A stretch of 64,000 nt of DNA from Todiramphus chloris collaris (GCA_025345505.1 JANVCC010000130.1:4502897-4566896); one strand, 5' to 3'. Shown: positions 13,013 through 28,000, counted from the stretch's first letter. Numbers and translations: made by a program. The notes: generated by a model from the letters alone, not told the origin.

Positions 13013-16000
13013 CTGATAATTTAAAACCAGTATTTTCATTAAGACTCTATCGTACCTTTATATATTCAGGAAAAGCGTTTCGTTTTTCTGTTGTTCTTTA
13101 AATTACCTGCTTGCAATAAGTGTGATTGTTGATTGTCTCCATGAGCATAGTGTAAGATACTACTTGCTTGACAGTAACCTGTTCAGATACAGCAGATATT
13201 TATTATAATACATAAAATTTAGAGCTGCAAGTGTGCAATTACATTGTTTACAACAACAAAAAGGAGCCAAGTGATTTATTTTCCATCATCAAGAAAAATC
13301 CTGCCAGAAACCATCCTGAACGTAGATGAATTCTTATGCCAAAGGATAAAAAAAAAGAAAGAAAGCCTCATAGTAGTTTACAGCAGTTAAATATATATGC
13401 ACTTAATATTGTTCACTGTGTGTATATAAGTGCATATATATTTATGCATTATATTTACAACAAGCAGACTGTTTATATATACAAACATTTTAATTCTAAG
13501 TTGTTATAAACGTTAACATTTGTTTGGCCAAGTTTCCTCATCTTTTTTATTCTTCTGTTATAGCAATATTGGCAAATCTTTAGCATAACTAACCTGTGAA
13601 AAAAATAAAAATGCAAGTAACTTAAAGATGCAAACTATTTTCTGGTTCACATAAACTATGCACTGACAACCTTGACACTGAACGTTCTGCATGAATAGTG
13701 CAAATTAACAAAAACAGGTGCAAGGTTTCTTATTCTGAACAGTTGTGGTGGGCCAGTTACGTACTGGATGCTTAAACAGATTTCATGATCAGTGAACACA
13801 AAAACTCTGTTAAGACTGCAAAGAAACAGTTGTGCTAAATTTGACTGCAACTTGGATCTATCACAAACCACAGCTCAAGTTTCTGTGTAGTTAAAGTAAC
13901 AAAAAATTGCCTCCACAGTATGAGAATATCCAGACAAAACTGTAGAAATTGATTACACATGGAAAGAGTGGTAGTGAAATCAGGAAAAAGACAACATGCA
14001 AATTTTGCTATCATATGCACAAAGTGAACTTTTCTTTTAGTATCTTTGATTTAAAGTAACCTAGGATAATGTTGATCAATTTTTGTATCATCACACTTTG
14101 ATCCCTCCCACTGAAAACATTCAAATATTGTTTTAGATGAGCATTTTAGAGATAAAAGTGACAAGACAAGCAAGTTCACTCTAAGAAAAAACTTTTATGT
14201 TTCAAGAACAGAAACAAGGCCAGTTCAAGTTGTAGACAGCAGCTGTCACCAAAAATCTATCCATGTTATTTTGATGCTTTGTCTGCTTTTCCATAGTTGC
14301 AAGGATTTGGAGATCCTCTACAGACAGGCACTGCCATAATACCTTGCTGCTGACCTCCACTTGCTCCTGTATGAGAATCTCCCAGGGCACATGGCTGAAC
14401 AACTGTATGACCATCACCAGTTCCCAGCTGAGCTCCTGGAGAGGCAGGAAAGAGACTTAACCATAACAGAAGATACAATTCCAGTTTTGGAATTTAAAAT
14501 GTAGGTTCTTCCCCCTCCCACCGCCCCCTCTTCAAGAAGATGACTTTGACTGTGGGGGTTTTTTTTGGGTTTTTTTGGTTTTTTTTTTTTTAAACCACCT
14601 CAGAACAGATGTAAAGCTCTAAGGCTTTCATCTTCCCAATTTCACACTGGCAAGTTCAGATGAATACATAGTAACCTTCTACACATGGGTTGTATTCCTT
14701 ATGTGTAAAGTGTAAGCTCATTTATACATCGAGGTATATATGCATACATTTTAGAGAAAAGAGTGCACATACTGTTAATTTCTTTTTTTTAAATTAAGTC
14801 TTTCCTGTCTTTTAAATCTCTAAACTCGTAAGAAAGAAAAGCTCAAGCACCCAGCTTTCAGGACTCTAGACTTTAATTCTTCGAGAGGAACTGTACTGGC
14901 TGCGAACAATAAGGTCCACCTTCCTCCGCAATTTGCTTCTAACCTTGACTAAAGCCAGTAAATTTCCAGTTCTGCCATATCCTTTTACAAAAAGAGTCCA
15001 AGGTGTACACAGTATTCAAGATGCTGATGCACCATGGATTTATACAATTTTAATAATGTTCTTGTTTTTTACTTAGCAACTAGTTAATGCTAGTCTTTGT
15101 ATGATAAGACTGTTAATAGCCTAAAGTAATGTACATTAAAACTGTATAATAAATTCTATATTAAGTTCTTTCAAACACTGTCTACCACATTGGTGTTGAT
15201 ATCATGGCAGAATTAAATTCCAGTAAGCAATCTAATGCTAGCATTAGAAAACTTTATAAATTAACGTTTCCAACTTGAAAATTCACAAGTCACTACTTAT
15301 TACAAATACCAGGATGCCTGGAGACTTCTAGAAGAATATCACGTTCAAATGCTTTTGAAATCAAACTCTTAGATACCTGTTAATAAGTAATTTTATGGGG
15401 GGAAAAAAAAAAACAGGTTAAGTATTCTTACATATTTTAGATTAAAAAAATAAAGTCTCAAGATGTCTAGATACAAATACTACCAAACCTAGTGAATAGT
15501 TTGTGACTTGCACTGAAAACTGTCTTGTGAAAACAGTTTGTTCTTATAATACATAATGCCAAGGGCATTATAAAAGAAGTTTGTGCTGTTCAGTTCCAGT
15601 AATTCTATGTATTGAAAGAATTTGACTAACCTCCTGTACTACCACAACCAGAAATGCTTTCTCCTGGTGAATAGCCCATTAGGCCACCATTTCCATTTCC
15701 ATTTGGATTAGAAGGCACTGTTGCAAGAAGACCTAAGCAAGAAAATATAATGTGTAGCCATGAAGAAAGACAGAAAACAAAAACAAAGAAACAAACAAAA
15801 GATTAAGTGTAGCATGCTTTTTTCCTCATGACAGCCAATTCCCCACCCTCACCCTGAGTGGTTTACTTTTATAACCAAAGATCTCTCTATGTTGCCCAAT
15901 CATGGGATCTTGTAATGTAATTTTAGTTCATAATTATTTAACAGCCATTTTCTACAAAATATCCTGTGTAACTTTCCAATATTCATTAGTTACACACATT

Positions 16001-19000
16001 CGGCATGTTGCACTGAAGTACAACACATCCTGTTTCTATATCTAGTATCTGAACATAGTGACTGCTTACACCTTCCTGAGCAAAACAAATGCATGTGATT
16101 TACCTCTCAGAGCAAAGGGGACAGCCTTTCCTAACCGGGAAGAATGCTACCAGAGGTTGCAATGGTCTCTATTTGAGCAACAGCATTTGCAAATGCAAAT
16201 ACAGTATGGTTGAAGTTATGAACCACATTGATTTTCTAATCATTGGTATTAAAAATCTATCTATACCAGAGTATCAGGATGTACAGAAGACCGACTTCAA
16301 CCAAAATCTTCCCCCAAACCCACAAAAAAAGAATTTCTAGGTAAGGTTTGGTAAGAAGCTCTTCTCAAACTCTTTCTTCCTTTGCTTGGTTATATCTAAT
16401 AATTTCCTTTATTTGAATACACAGTCCTGGTTACCACACTAAGCTCACACCCAAATACCCTTGCTATGGGACAAAATTATTAATTACTAGAAGGTGAGAG
16501 AAGTTTTCAAATAAACAAGGCCAAAAGCCGATAAGCATACCCAGTCCTCTGTATCGCGAAAGCTGCTGGTAGATTTGTTTCATCCTCTCAATATTCAGAC
16601 GGCTTGCCTCTGCATGATTTACCATTGGTTTAGGATAATTAACTCCTATAACACATTTTGCAGCCTTCTGTACACTCTCTGGAGCGTTCCAAGGATCATA
16701 GATGTATTTTGCAGGGAAACCTCGAAGTACTGGCAAATAACGTCTTAAAAAAAAAAAGAAAAATAAAGGTAATTTTAAGTATAAAGCCATTTGAGAGTTT
16801 AAGCAACGTCCACAAATCACCACAATGTCTGGATTGAGAGTTACCTGATATAGTCCCCATTTGGGTCAGTTCTTCTGCCAAAACCCACTGGACAGTAGCA
16901 GTGAAAGAACTGCTGAAAGAAGGAACTGCAGGATAGCCACATCCAGCTTCCTGCATTCACACTCCAGTCCGCGTCAAGCAAGAGCTCTTCAAAGACCTTA
17001 AAAAAACAGAGCAACAAGTTAGTCTGAACATGACACACCTCCAAGACAACTACTTTTTCAGGAACTGTTCTGAGTTTCTGATTTCAGAAGAGGAAACCCA
17101 CCTCTTCAACGTAGCAACACTCTTACCTGGCAACATTCACAGAACGCTCAGTACTCAATTGCAAATCCTTCCTGAAACGCCAAACTCAAGAACAGAGGTG
17201 TAACAGCCTGCTTGGCTTTTGCCCTGTAAAAAGCCTTCCAGGCACCTCAGAAAGCTACAATCTAAAAGTTACACATTCTTGCATAAACACAGCTCTAAAA
17301 AAAATTAAATCCCCAAAGGATAGCTGGAGCCTGACTGCTTGCAAGTGGCATTTACTGCTTTCACAAGAGTTGCTTCATCACATTACAACTGAGTAAGCTT
17401 TGCAAGCTTCCAGAAAAGAGGGAACATACAAAAGTACATTTTAAACTGAAGCTGTTGATCTGAATACCTCAACTCGCCCAGCATCTTTCACTGTATGAGG
17501 AGTACCAGAGTTTCAAGGTAACACAAGCATTCAGAACTTGTATTCTTGAAGACAAATAGTTAAGCTAGTAAATCAGTTTTGAGGATGCACACTCAAACTC
17601 CTGGAGGTATATAAACTACCAAGCATGCTCAAGAATGATGAGACAGATAATGAACTCTGGTTGGAAGACAAAAAAAAACCCAGACAAATTAACCCTAAAA
17701 GTCTGCTCCGGTAATTGCAACCCCTATTATATTAAAAACAACCCATGAGGAAGTTGAAGATTTTTAAGTGTTTTATTTTAAATCTGGAGCTCAATACTTG
17801 TGAAACATTCACATGTCCAGCATGAATTATTATTTTATTATTAACACAGAGAATACTAACACATAAAAAGAAGTTTCTCTGCTCAGTCAGATCACTTGCA
17901 ATACAGGCTAATATAAAATAAAGAGATGCCTTAGTCTTTGAAGGAGAACATTCAGTTACCTTTTATGAAAGAGCATACTGGGAAGTAGTTTTCAAAACAG
18001 GTATTTAACACATATTTTTGCAAGTTCTGATTTTCCTTCCAAACCTGCATCACCTCCAAATGTTCCAAAGCAAAATCTTTCTTCATGCCAAGACACTGAA
18101 ACTTAACATCTTAATCTTATTTCAATAGATTGGAATAATATATATATACACACAATATATATATTCCAGTATTATTCCAAGTCTGGATAAGGTATTACAA
18201 TTAAACAAGGATCTCTCCCCATATATTCAATAAGGAGTTCATTCCACAGAATACACTAAATGGGTGTTACAAAAGTGCAACTATTTGAAAAAATAAGTTT
18301 TATCTTAAAACACTTAAAAAACCAAACAAACAAAAAACACCACCACCCCCTCCCCCCCGCACACAAAAAAAACCCCCAACATTTTATATGGAGAACGACC
18401 AATAATTTCTCAAGACCTTTAGATGAACATTAAGTGGCAACACACAACTGCTCCACTAGATGCTGCCATGTAGTAAGACTTTGGAAATAACACCACTAGA
18501 AGGCCACGTTAAGGTCTGCTAGCTATGTATGAATTACACGGCCTTCCACTACGTAAGTCTGGGCCCTCCACTTCTGTATTATTACAAAAGTAAGAACAAG
18601 TTGACACTTATCTGTAATTAAACAGCTTTGTGGTTTGGCTGAGTTACCGACGTATGTGCATCTTCAATGTCTTTAGCTATGAACTGCAAAGGGAAAATTC
18701 CTAAAGCAGCTTATGTTGTTGTGTAACCAAGACTTTTTTTTTTTTTTCTTTTTAAATGAAAGGCATATGCTTACAACTCATTTGTTAAGAAAGGTGAAAT
18801 TTTGTAAGACTATATACATATGTAAATATGAGGTCACAATCCTGATGGCAAGTAAAATTCTTCTTTTACATTTCAAAAAATAAAAAACTAACTGAATTGA
18901 TTATCATTACTCAGTAAATGTTGTGCTACCCTTGTAAAGCTGAAAGGCTGAGATTAAATTACTGCATTCTTTTCTTCAAAAGACTGACATTTGTAATTTG

Positions 19001-22000
19001 AACTTCAGCATGTCTTGGATACTTGCACAGAAATTAACTGCACACTGAAATTTCAGCCAAACCACATTGCCAATAGTCTCACATCTAATGTAAGGCAAAG
19101 GCACAGAAATTGCTGAAAGGCCATTCTCAGCTTTCAGCTTCCTCCCTTTAACTCCAGTGGTGCTTTCCCTTAATAGGGAAGCAGAGCTGAGATGTGAACG
19201 GAAACTGTTCACAAAGTATGACTGGAAAGAAGCTTCCATTACAGGAACAATCCATGTTTGTTTACCAAGATTTAGGAAGAAATCTCAAATTTAAAACAAT
19301 TACAAGCCTATTCTGACTGCAAGAAACACTAATTTTCCAGTAAAAGAGGGCATTCAAGAGGCAAACCTTCAGCACCAGTGGTTTATCAGAGCTGATTTAA
19401 TTTTGCCCACGGTTTAAGGTTTAAAATTTAACTTACACCAGACAGTAACAACATTTCTAGAACGACTGTCCGAAACTTTAACAGGCACTTTAAGAAATTC
19501 AAGCATAAGAAACAATACCTTCATTCCTTCTTCCCAGCTAATCCAGAGGTCACCTCGAGTCAAAAAGCATGCTACAGCATGCCGGGCTAAATGGTGAATC
19601 CAACCTTCTTGACGAAGCTGTGTCATAATCGCATCAATCCAAGGAAAACCTGTCCTGCCTTCTGCCCATTTGGCCAAAGCCTCAGGATTCTTATCCCATG
19701 GAATTTGAACACAGATAGGATTCCCCTCCATTTTATCAAACCGTGGATTGTTAGTCGCCGCTGTGTAGAAAAATTCACGCCATAACAGCTGGCCATAGAG
19801 GGAGAGGGGAGGGGAGCTGTTCTTTTTTACCTGAAGATCATCATTAAAAAGAGAACATTTTATTAGGTGAAGTAGTAAGGAACAAATCACGGCATCTAAG
19901 AATGTGTAGATGACTACGCAGAAATCATACCTTTTTGTACAGATCCGTTAACTTGAAATAAAAGAGACGACAGGACAAACAGCCAAAGCGGAGGTAGGGA
20001 CTAAGCCCTGTAGGGCTTGCCAGAAGGGAATTTGCATTCATTCGTGGTCTTTCAAAGTTTGCTACCCAAGCCTTGAAAAAAAAACAAAAAAACCCAACAA
20101 AACAACAACAAAAAACCAAAGTAAAACCACAAAACAATATCAGACTACAAGCTAGGGAGAAACTTGTGTCAAGGGAGAAATCATGCAGTCTGTAACTGAG
20201 TCAGACACTGGACAGATGATCACATTACCTACAGTATCTAGGGGTTCCTTTTGAATCAGCAAAATGTCTAGAAGGCAATTCATCTCAATGCAAAAGGTGT
20301 AACTGTCTTCCAGAACTACTTATCCCTTTCTTCTAAACACAGGACAACTAGCCATAAGTCAGCTTTTAGACAAATGCCCCTTCAAAGTTCTAAAAGATAC
20401 ATTTCAAGGAAATTTACCTCCAAGGAAAAAAAATACACTTCACATTTTTTGAGTAGAAAATAGCGTAACACACTTTCTCTAAAATTCAACTTAAAGACAA
20501 CCTTTTAAAACTAAGAAACAGCAACTTGATTTATATCATTATATGGATGCCTTGAGTTCAAATTTGTGGGTTTGAACTTTATCCTTTTTTCCCTTTTAAA
20601 CTACTTTCCCATTTCCTTTTACATTTCATTGCAAAGAGCGATAAGGTTTCCCAGGTAGCTTGTACTTGCTATGATTTGAAATATACCTTTCGTTCTAAAT
20701 GTCTTTCCAATCGTGTAAGAGCTTCTGTCTCTCCCCCTGGCCATACTGCAGAAGGCAGACCATCCGTGTCAAAACCTGAAAAACAAATTGAAACAAGGAA
20801 ATTCCTTGTTTGCTTATACTGTAGGCCAACAGAATTCTAGCATATTGATACTTGACTACATTTTACTGGACCTTGAGAATAACCCTAAATTGGACACACA
20901 GCAAAGTACAAGTTATAAAATAGTATGTAACCAAGTCTTACTAAAACACATTCAATACCTCTAGCTTGCAGCAAAATCCAATTTTTACTTTTACATTTAC
21001 AAGTTTTACACACTGAATGGTCTTACTTCAATTCCACTATTTTTGTTGGGTTTTTTTGGTTGGTTGGTTTTTGTTGTTTGGTTTTTTTGTTTATCTATTT
21101 TTTTTACCCCTATAATTTTTCAAATTCTTTTCAAGTTCTCAGCTCTGTAATATGTGGGATATCACAAAAAAAAAACCCACTTCCCCCCCCCCTTTTTTTT
21201 TTTTTTTTTTATTTTTTTAGTTTTTTTTTTTTTTTTTAACCTTTTTCCCCCCCACCCCTTTTTTTTTTTAAATTACTACTAAGAAGAAACAGTTGTAATT
21301 TACAGAATGTCTACAAACTTCTTGCATCAAGTTAAAAACATGAGTGCTATCTTCAGAACATTCCAGGGTTTCATTCACCTTGACTTAAATAACAGGGATT
21401 ATTGTCAATTTGATGACACATACCTGAGCTGCAAAAGAAAGATGAAAAGAAGGTAACGAGATTTCTTCCACACCCCTACACCTCCCCCAAGATTGTTCAC
21501 CAGGTGCATGAGATAACATGTCTGCCTATGGTTTAACCACTGTATACTGAGATCTTCTCATCTTAAAAAGGCTTGGAAAGCAAAGTGTGATATACAAGAG
21601 TTCAAAGGGACCAGACAGAACGCCAGAGTTTAGACAAAATCTGTCCAGAACCCTTTTTTTAGCAACCTGGAGGTCATGCAACATTTCCTTGGATGTCAGG
21701 GCAGGGGGAGAGGGGCGACATCAGGAAAGAGACACGAGTTGATTCACAGGACAATAGCATGATATTATTTCTTAAAATTAAATTTACAGAAACTAAAGAT
21801 GTTTTTCCAAGAAGCTTCTAAAATAATTTGCCTTATCTTTTGGCTCTTCAAAACAAGGCTTTTTAAAATTAATTTGTAAAATGACAGATTAATGACCTAA
21901 AGCACAAAGATACCAAATGCATTTAATTCAAAATGAAGTACTGAAGACTATTAGTAGCTTAATGATTATTTGGTACCATGGGAAAATGGCTACACTGTAT

Positions 22001-25000
22001 TACAAGAAGCCAAACAGCACTTAGTGTAGTTCAATCTGACCTCCTGTTTAGAAAAAAAACCAACTAAAGTTTACAGAGTTAATGATCCTTTTGTGTTCGT
22101 TTTGTAAGTCATTAATTGTCATCGGTTTAACAATTAACCATAAGTAGAGCCTCTCTCATGGTTAATTTAAGTATTATGCTTTTAGCTGTAGATTACATCT
22201 TGCTTCTTTCGCAATGTCAGTGCAATCATAGAACATACCTAGCTCTTCAAGTGATGGGACACCATATTTCTCATCATGGTCATCAGAAACTGGAGTTGTA
22301 CATTTTTCCATTACTTCTGGGGTTATAGTCTCCACTGGCATCTCCAGTGGTTCCATTCTGCTAATTAGTGTCTGGAATCTCTTGTAAGTAAGAGGAGGCT
22401 GTCCTCCATTTAATTCTATTATTCTGGATTAAAGAAAAAAAAAGAAAAAATAGTAGTACATAAAATAATAGTATATAACTTCTTTTTTTTTTAATATATA
22501 AAATACACACACCTACACACAGATAAGTATCTTATCTACCTCTAGCTTGTTATATAAAATCACAGATATACCTGGTAATCCACACAGCATGAACTTTAAT
22601 TTTACCATTGTTTTATCCCCACTAGTGAGACATCTAAATTAACTGTTTGTAACCAAGTTAATTATTCTTCATTCCTGTGTTGAGGAAAGTCCCTCAAGAA
22701 CAAGTAGTAATGAGTATGGACAGCACAATCCAAAGAAAAATACAGGTCAGTAAAGCAGATGAGAGATCACAGCTACATAAAGATACATCCAAGTTGCCTA
22801 CAAGACCATGCTTTTTTGCATTAAAGAAAAAAAAATCTATTTTTCTGTTCTGGTGTTGACAACAGTAGTTAATATTACAATTGTCTTAAAAATGAAAGTG
22901 CAGTTTATATACGACTGTTGTAAAAACACTTTTCCACATTTTGCATTGCCACCTTAAATATCTAAAAAAAAAATAATCTCAGAAACAAGAAAACTTCAAA
23001 GAATTTTTAAAGTGGTAGATGGAATGAACTGTTCATTTGGGAGTGGTGCTTTGGCAGGAATGGAATAAAAGGAATTTTCATTTTAAGACCAAAAATAACA
23101 GGTATTGGTTTAAAAACAGTAAATAATTCCTTATCCATTTCCTCCTCTATGTCAAGCTGCCTCTCATACATTGGCTTGTAAGAGAATAAAACTGGTACCT
23201 ACCACAATAAGTTACACAATGTTAAGTGAAGCCAAGTCATACTTTTGAATATTTTGTGGATTATTTTTCTATAATAGGGAGCTAATAGTAATTTGTTCAA
23301 TAGATCCATGGAAAAAATATAAACAGTTCTTGAAACATAAAAGACTTTCTGATAACTTGTGTACAGCAAGTGAAATAAGGACATAATCTAACAATAAACA
23401 ACAAGAGATCTTCCTGTGGAGAAGTTACAGGCATGTTTAAGTAAGTTCATTATAAAAGACAAATAATTAACATGACCATTATTTTCCAGAGAACCCCAAA
23501 TCAAAACTGTATTTCAGATACAGTTATGTATCATTTTTTGGAGTTATGAAGTTCTACTCAATGTGTAATAAAACTTGGATGGATGGATGAATAGATAGAT
23601 GAATAAAAGAGAAGAACAAAACAAATTGGTAGTCTTCCTAACTATAAAGCACTCTGCATAGAAAGTAGCATGCAATATCTAACAAAATTCTACATAAAAC
23701 TCATGCTTTTTTTTTTTCCCTTTCTGAAAACAGAGGTAATGGTAACTTACTTGTCTAGGTCATATAACGTATGGGAAATTCGAACAATGACCTCCACTCC
23801 AGCTTCACTAGCCAGCTTCTTAATCGCTGCATCTCTTTCTTTCCCAAACGGTTCAGAATCATATTCAATAGAAAGTTTTGCAATATTCCATTCCTGCAAT
23901 ACAAAACAAAACCATGGTTCTTTAGTAACTTGTCTGCTTGATGGAGGGTGAGGGAAAGGGAGAACAGGAAGGACAGAGACAAGATGGAACACCAGCTATT
24001 ACCTGCAAATAGTTGTCAGAGGTACACAAAGGCCCAAAATAGGTTTAGACACCAGGACTCACAACAAAAAAATTCCAACATTTTGGCATTTCAGTAGGAA
24101 CTGGGCACAAAAAAAAGCCTTTATCTGTCCCATTACTGTGCAGGCACACAGTAACGAGACAACTTCTGTGCAAATTTTGTAAACTAACTTTAGGATCCAT
24201 ATACCTTAAGAGACACAAGAACAGGGAAAAATGACAGGGGCTGTCTTCTGGATATTGATCAGCAGCAGTATCTTGCTCAGCAGAAAAACTTTTCACATAT
24301 GCCTGTCAACTTCAATAGCACAACTGAAGTTTTAGGGCGAGGACGGGGTGGGGTGGCAAAATAACACCCTCCTCCCTCAAACCAAACACCACACACTTTC
24401 CTTCCCTTTTCCAAATCTCTACCTCTCCCCACCTGAATAGACCATCTTCAAGTTCTCCATAAATAACAACAACAAAAAAATCTGACTCCTAAAAAGAGGA
24501 CACCTTCAAGTCTAATATCCTTTATGTCACAGATGCTGTTACCAAGGGCAACAGTGACAGGTGGGGGAAAAGCAGTGAAGAAAAGGATGAGCTAATGGCC
24601 AAGGCTTCTGCAACAGCAGGAAACTGGAAAGGTGAAGTATGCACAGAATGATCCTAGAAAGCCATCTTGTCAAACTCAGAAATACTTTTCTAATCCCTCA
24701 GAATCTTCATCAGTTGAATATGCCAGCCAGACAATTTTAGAGAACTGGATTTATACCAGAGACAGAAGGGGGCACTCTATGCTGTTCACCTAGGGTGTTG
24801 TTTCACTTTGGAACTCTATCTCTCTCCTAGATGAAGTCCAGGAACAACCCCGAGGATGAGCGATTCCAAGGAGTGTTTGCTCTTCGAAAGAAGACTTGGC
24901 TCCTTCCATCATTAAGTCTGCCAAGACTGACCCAGCAGGCTCTGAATCCTCAAGCAACCTCCTACACCCTCATACAACACTTATTTCCTGTTTCATCATG

Positions 25001-28000
25001 TGAAACCACTTACAAGTTGCAGCAGATGTTTTTCTAAATCTTTCTTTCCTCTGGCATATTGAAAAGAAAACCACAAAAAAAGCCCCAAACCAACTAAGTG
25101 TCCAAGAGCCAAAGTCATATCCCAAAGGAACTGAGACAAATGCTACGTGATGCGACTACACCCAGATGACATCAGCATGATCTAGGCACTTAGAAGAAGC
25201 ACGCACACAAATCGCTTTGCACATACTGCTGAATGCTTTTAGCAACACTGATGCATTTAAAGAATTAGAGACTGTTCTAACTCTATTTTCTTCATCAAGC
25301 CAGTCCCAAAGCTGAAGATGCAGAGCAGAGCAGGAAAAATTGAAGAGAATGAGGCAAGAACCAACCAAAGCTTGACTAGTTCAAGTTAACTACCAGGCAC
25401 CGACTGGGTGCCTGCTACTACTGGAAGTTACATCTCTGCAGTCAGATGCAACCACCATTCTTGCTACTTAGGAAAAAACCCTAAAAATCCCACAACCAAA
25501 CCAAAAGAATTTTGCAAAGACGTGCAAAGTCCACTGGCACTGTCTCTACACACTACTCTAGAGGATGACAGCCCACTGCCACTATTGGCAGCACTGTTAG
25601 CTAGTGCTGCTGCAAACATGTGACAGTGTCTTAAGGGAAGCAAAGCTGCTCTGAAGGACTAGAAAGAGGAAAGTGAACAATCATATACACACACACATAA
25701 ACGAAAGAGCATAAAGGTCCTCAAGGCCTTATGCAAGGATAAGGATAGATCAGTGCATTGCCTTTTGAAGGAATTGTCCTTCAGCTTGGGACAAGGAAAG
25801 CCCTATGAAGAAAGAGCTGCGGAACACCCATCACATGAAATCCACAGATGCTGGCATCTGTGATAGGGCTCCTGATACAAGACACTATAGAAGCTACCAC
25901 CTCCTACCATTATTTACTTTCAATTATCTTCTTCCAGCCAAATAATATCTACATATGTTCTTCAGCATCAGGAGCATCACTCAGCTTTGAAGCATTTAAT
26001 AAGGACGATTTGAAAAGCTTGGTTCAGTGTTATATGCCCTCCACTGTACTCCAATTGCCTGATGTACAGCTACTGCTCTGATAAAAGAGGCTGTGAGATT
26101 AACGAGATAGATGCACATTCTAGGCAGTCTTCAGCCAAAAGCTGAAGGAGTCCTCAGGAGCTTCAACAATGCCTCTTATTTATTCAAGGATAGAGGACGT
26201 CTTGAAAAGCCCCTCAGTGAACAAATATATGATAAAGAAGACAGAAGAACTAGTGAGACACTTTGGGGTTATTTGAGGAACCAGAAGACAGATACGAATG
26301 CTTTTTTTTTTGTACACTATCTATATGACAAGTTATTTCCATTACCTTCTCAGCACTAAAATTAATATTCTGAAAATGTGGCACTCCTAAGCTGATGGGC
26401 ATAGAAAGATTAGCCTGGTCGCAAGATCTGAAACAGGAGCTGTTAAAGTAGCTGTTGAAGTATTTAAGAAAGCTTGTCACAGGTCACTTAAATCCAGAAG
26501 GCAGTACACACAACAGAATGATCTTTCCCCCTAGTTAAATGCAATCAAACCAAACTTGGCAGGCAGAGATAACAAGCAAAATTGAATATCTGTAGCAACC
26601 AATGCTATACTACTCCTTCAGGAAACTCTTCACACAGGTAAAAATCAAGAAAAGATCAAGCAGAGTACCACCCAATTCACATTACACAACTAAAGCACAA
26701 GAACGAAGATGAAAACGTGAGTTTTAGTTGAGTTTTCAGCTTGGTGTTGAAGACTTGGGAATAAAAATCATGAACAGATGATCTCTTTGGAAAAAACAGA
26801 TATTTGCTCCACCCTCCCACCCCAGTCTTGCTTGTCTCAGTCACCTCAAACCAGTCATTCCATAAAAACTTTTAAAATCAATCTACAAAGTATTCATTTT
26901 TATTATCCTACTATAATATTGTTACCTTAAATACACTATTATCCATGGAAGACAAATGAATAGTAACAATTCCTCACAGCTTTAATTTGCTCAATAAGAC
27001 TCTTTCCCCAAAAAAGCCTTAAACTTCTTTGACCAGAAATTTCTTTTTACCTGCACTATGCCTACTACTGGCAAAAACTTTACTAAATCACTTTTAATGG
27101 CCAAAAAACAACCACAGCAGATAATTAGCCTAAGGAAAACACTGGTTTTACAGGTTATGCTTTGAACCTGGATTCACGTGCACAGAATTATATTTCAGTA
27201 TTTCAAAGGCAACCTGGAAAGGAAAATTTAGTAATATGCAGTACCACACTTGTCAAAACACCAGAAATCAGTTCCATTTCTGGAGAGAAAGAAACCAAAA
27301 CCTGTAAAGTCTATGACCAACTCAGTACAGTGGTGATACACACTGTAGAAGGGAAAAAACCCAAATCTAACAAAAACAAGCTTCAAGAGAAGCTGCAAGG
27401 GTAGGTAAGTATTTCCATGGATAACAATTTTCACTGAAGTATATAGGACAAGAAATAGTCCTAGTTGAAATTAACTTGTAGTCAAATTTATGGATAGAAA
27501 CAACAACTGCAAGGTGGAATTTACCTTAAAAAGTCTGGGGAAAACATCCGCTGGCTGTCCACGAATAACAAACAACCGTGAATTCAGTTTCCGTAGATTG
27601 GCATCAAGATCCTCAAGACATTGAAGCAGGAATCTGCAGGGAATTTTACAGAAATATTTATTTTGAGGCAAACCAGACAATTTTACAATAGAAAAAGAGG
27701 ACTAAGAGGAACAATCCATGAAAGATTATCAGACTTACAGTATTTGGTGACTATTTTGGTGATGCATACAGGTTCACATCCTAATTATGCTTAGCTTACA
27801 GGAGTTTTGATACCGTATTATATATTCAACAATACATAATTCAGAAAACCAAACTGCACTGCCATTTAAGCTTTCATCTCAACACTATTCAACTCTGAAA
27901 TGGACTAAAACATACTCAAGTCTTAAGTAAAACTAGAAGTATCTTGTCACTCTAAAGAAAAAAAAACCCCATACCAGTGAAGAAAAACAAAGAAACAACA

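Larger units (their letters stand above)
13179..14342 (-). other. CRY1 intron 11
   Basis: Contains the hairpin at 13388-13444, the read-through stop at 14266-14268, and minus-strand AATAAA motifs. Confidence 0.9.
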
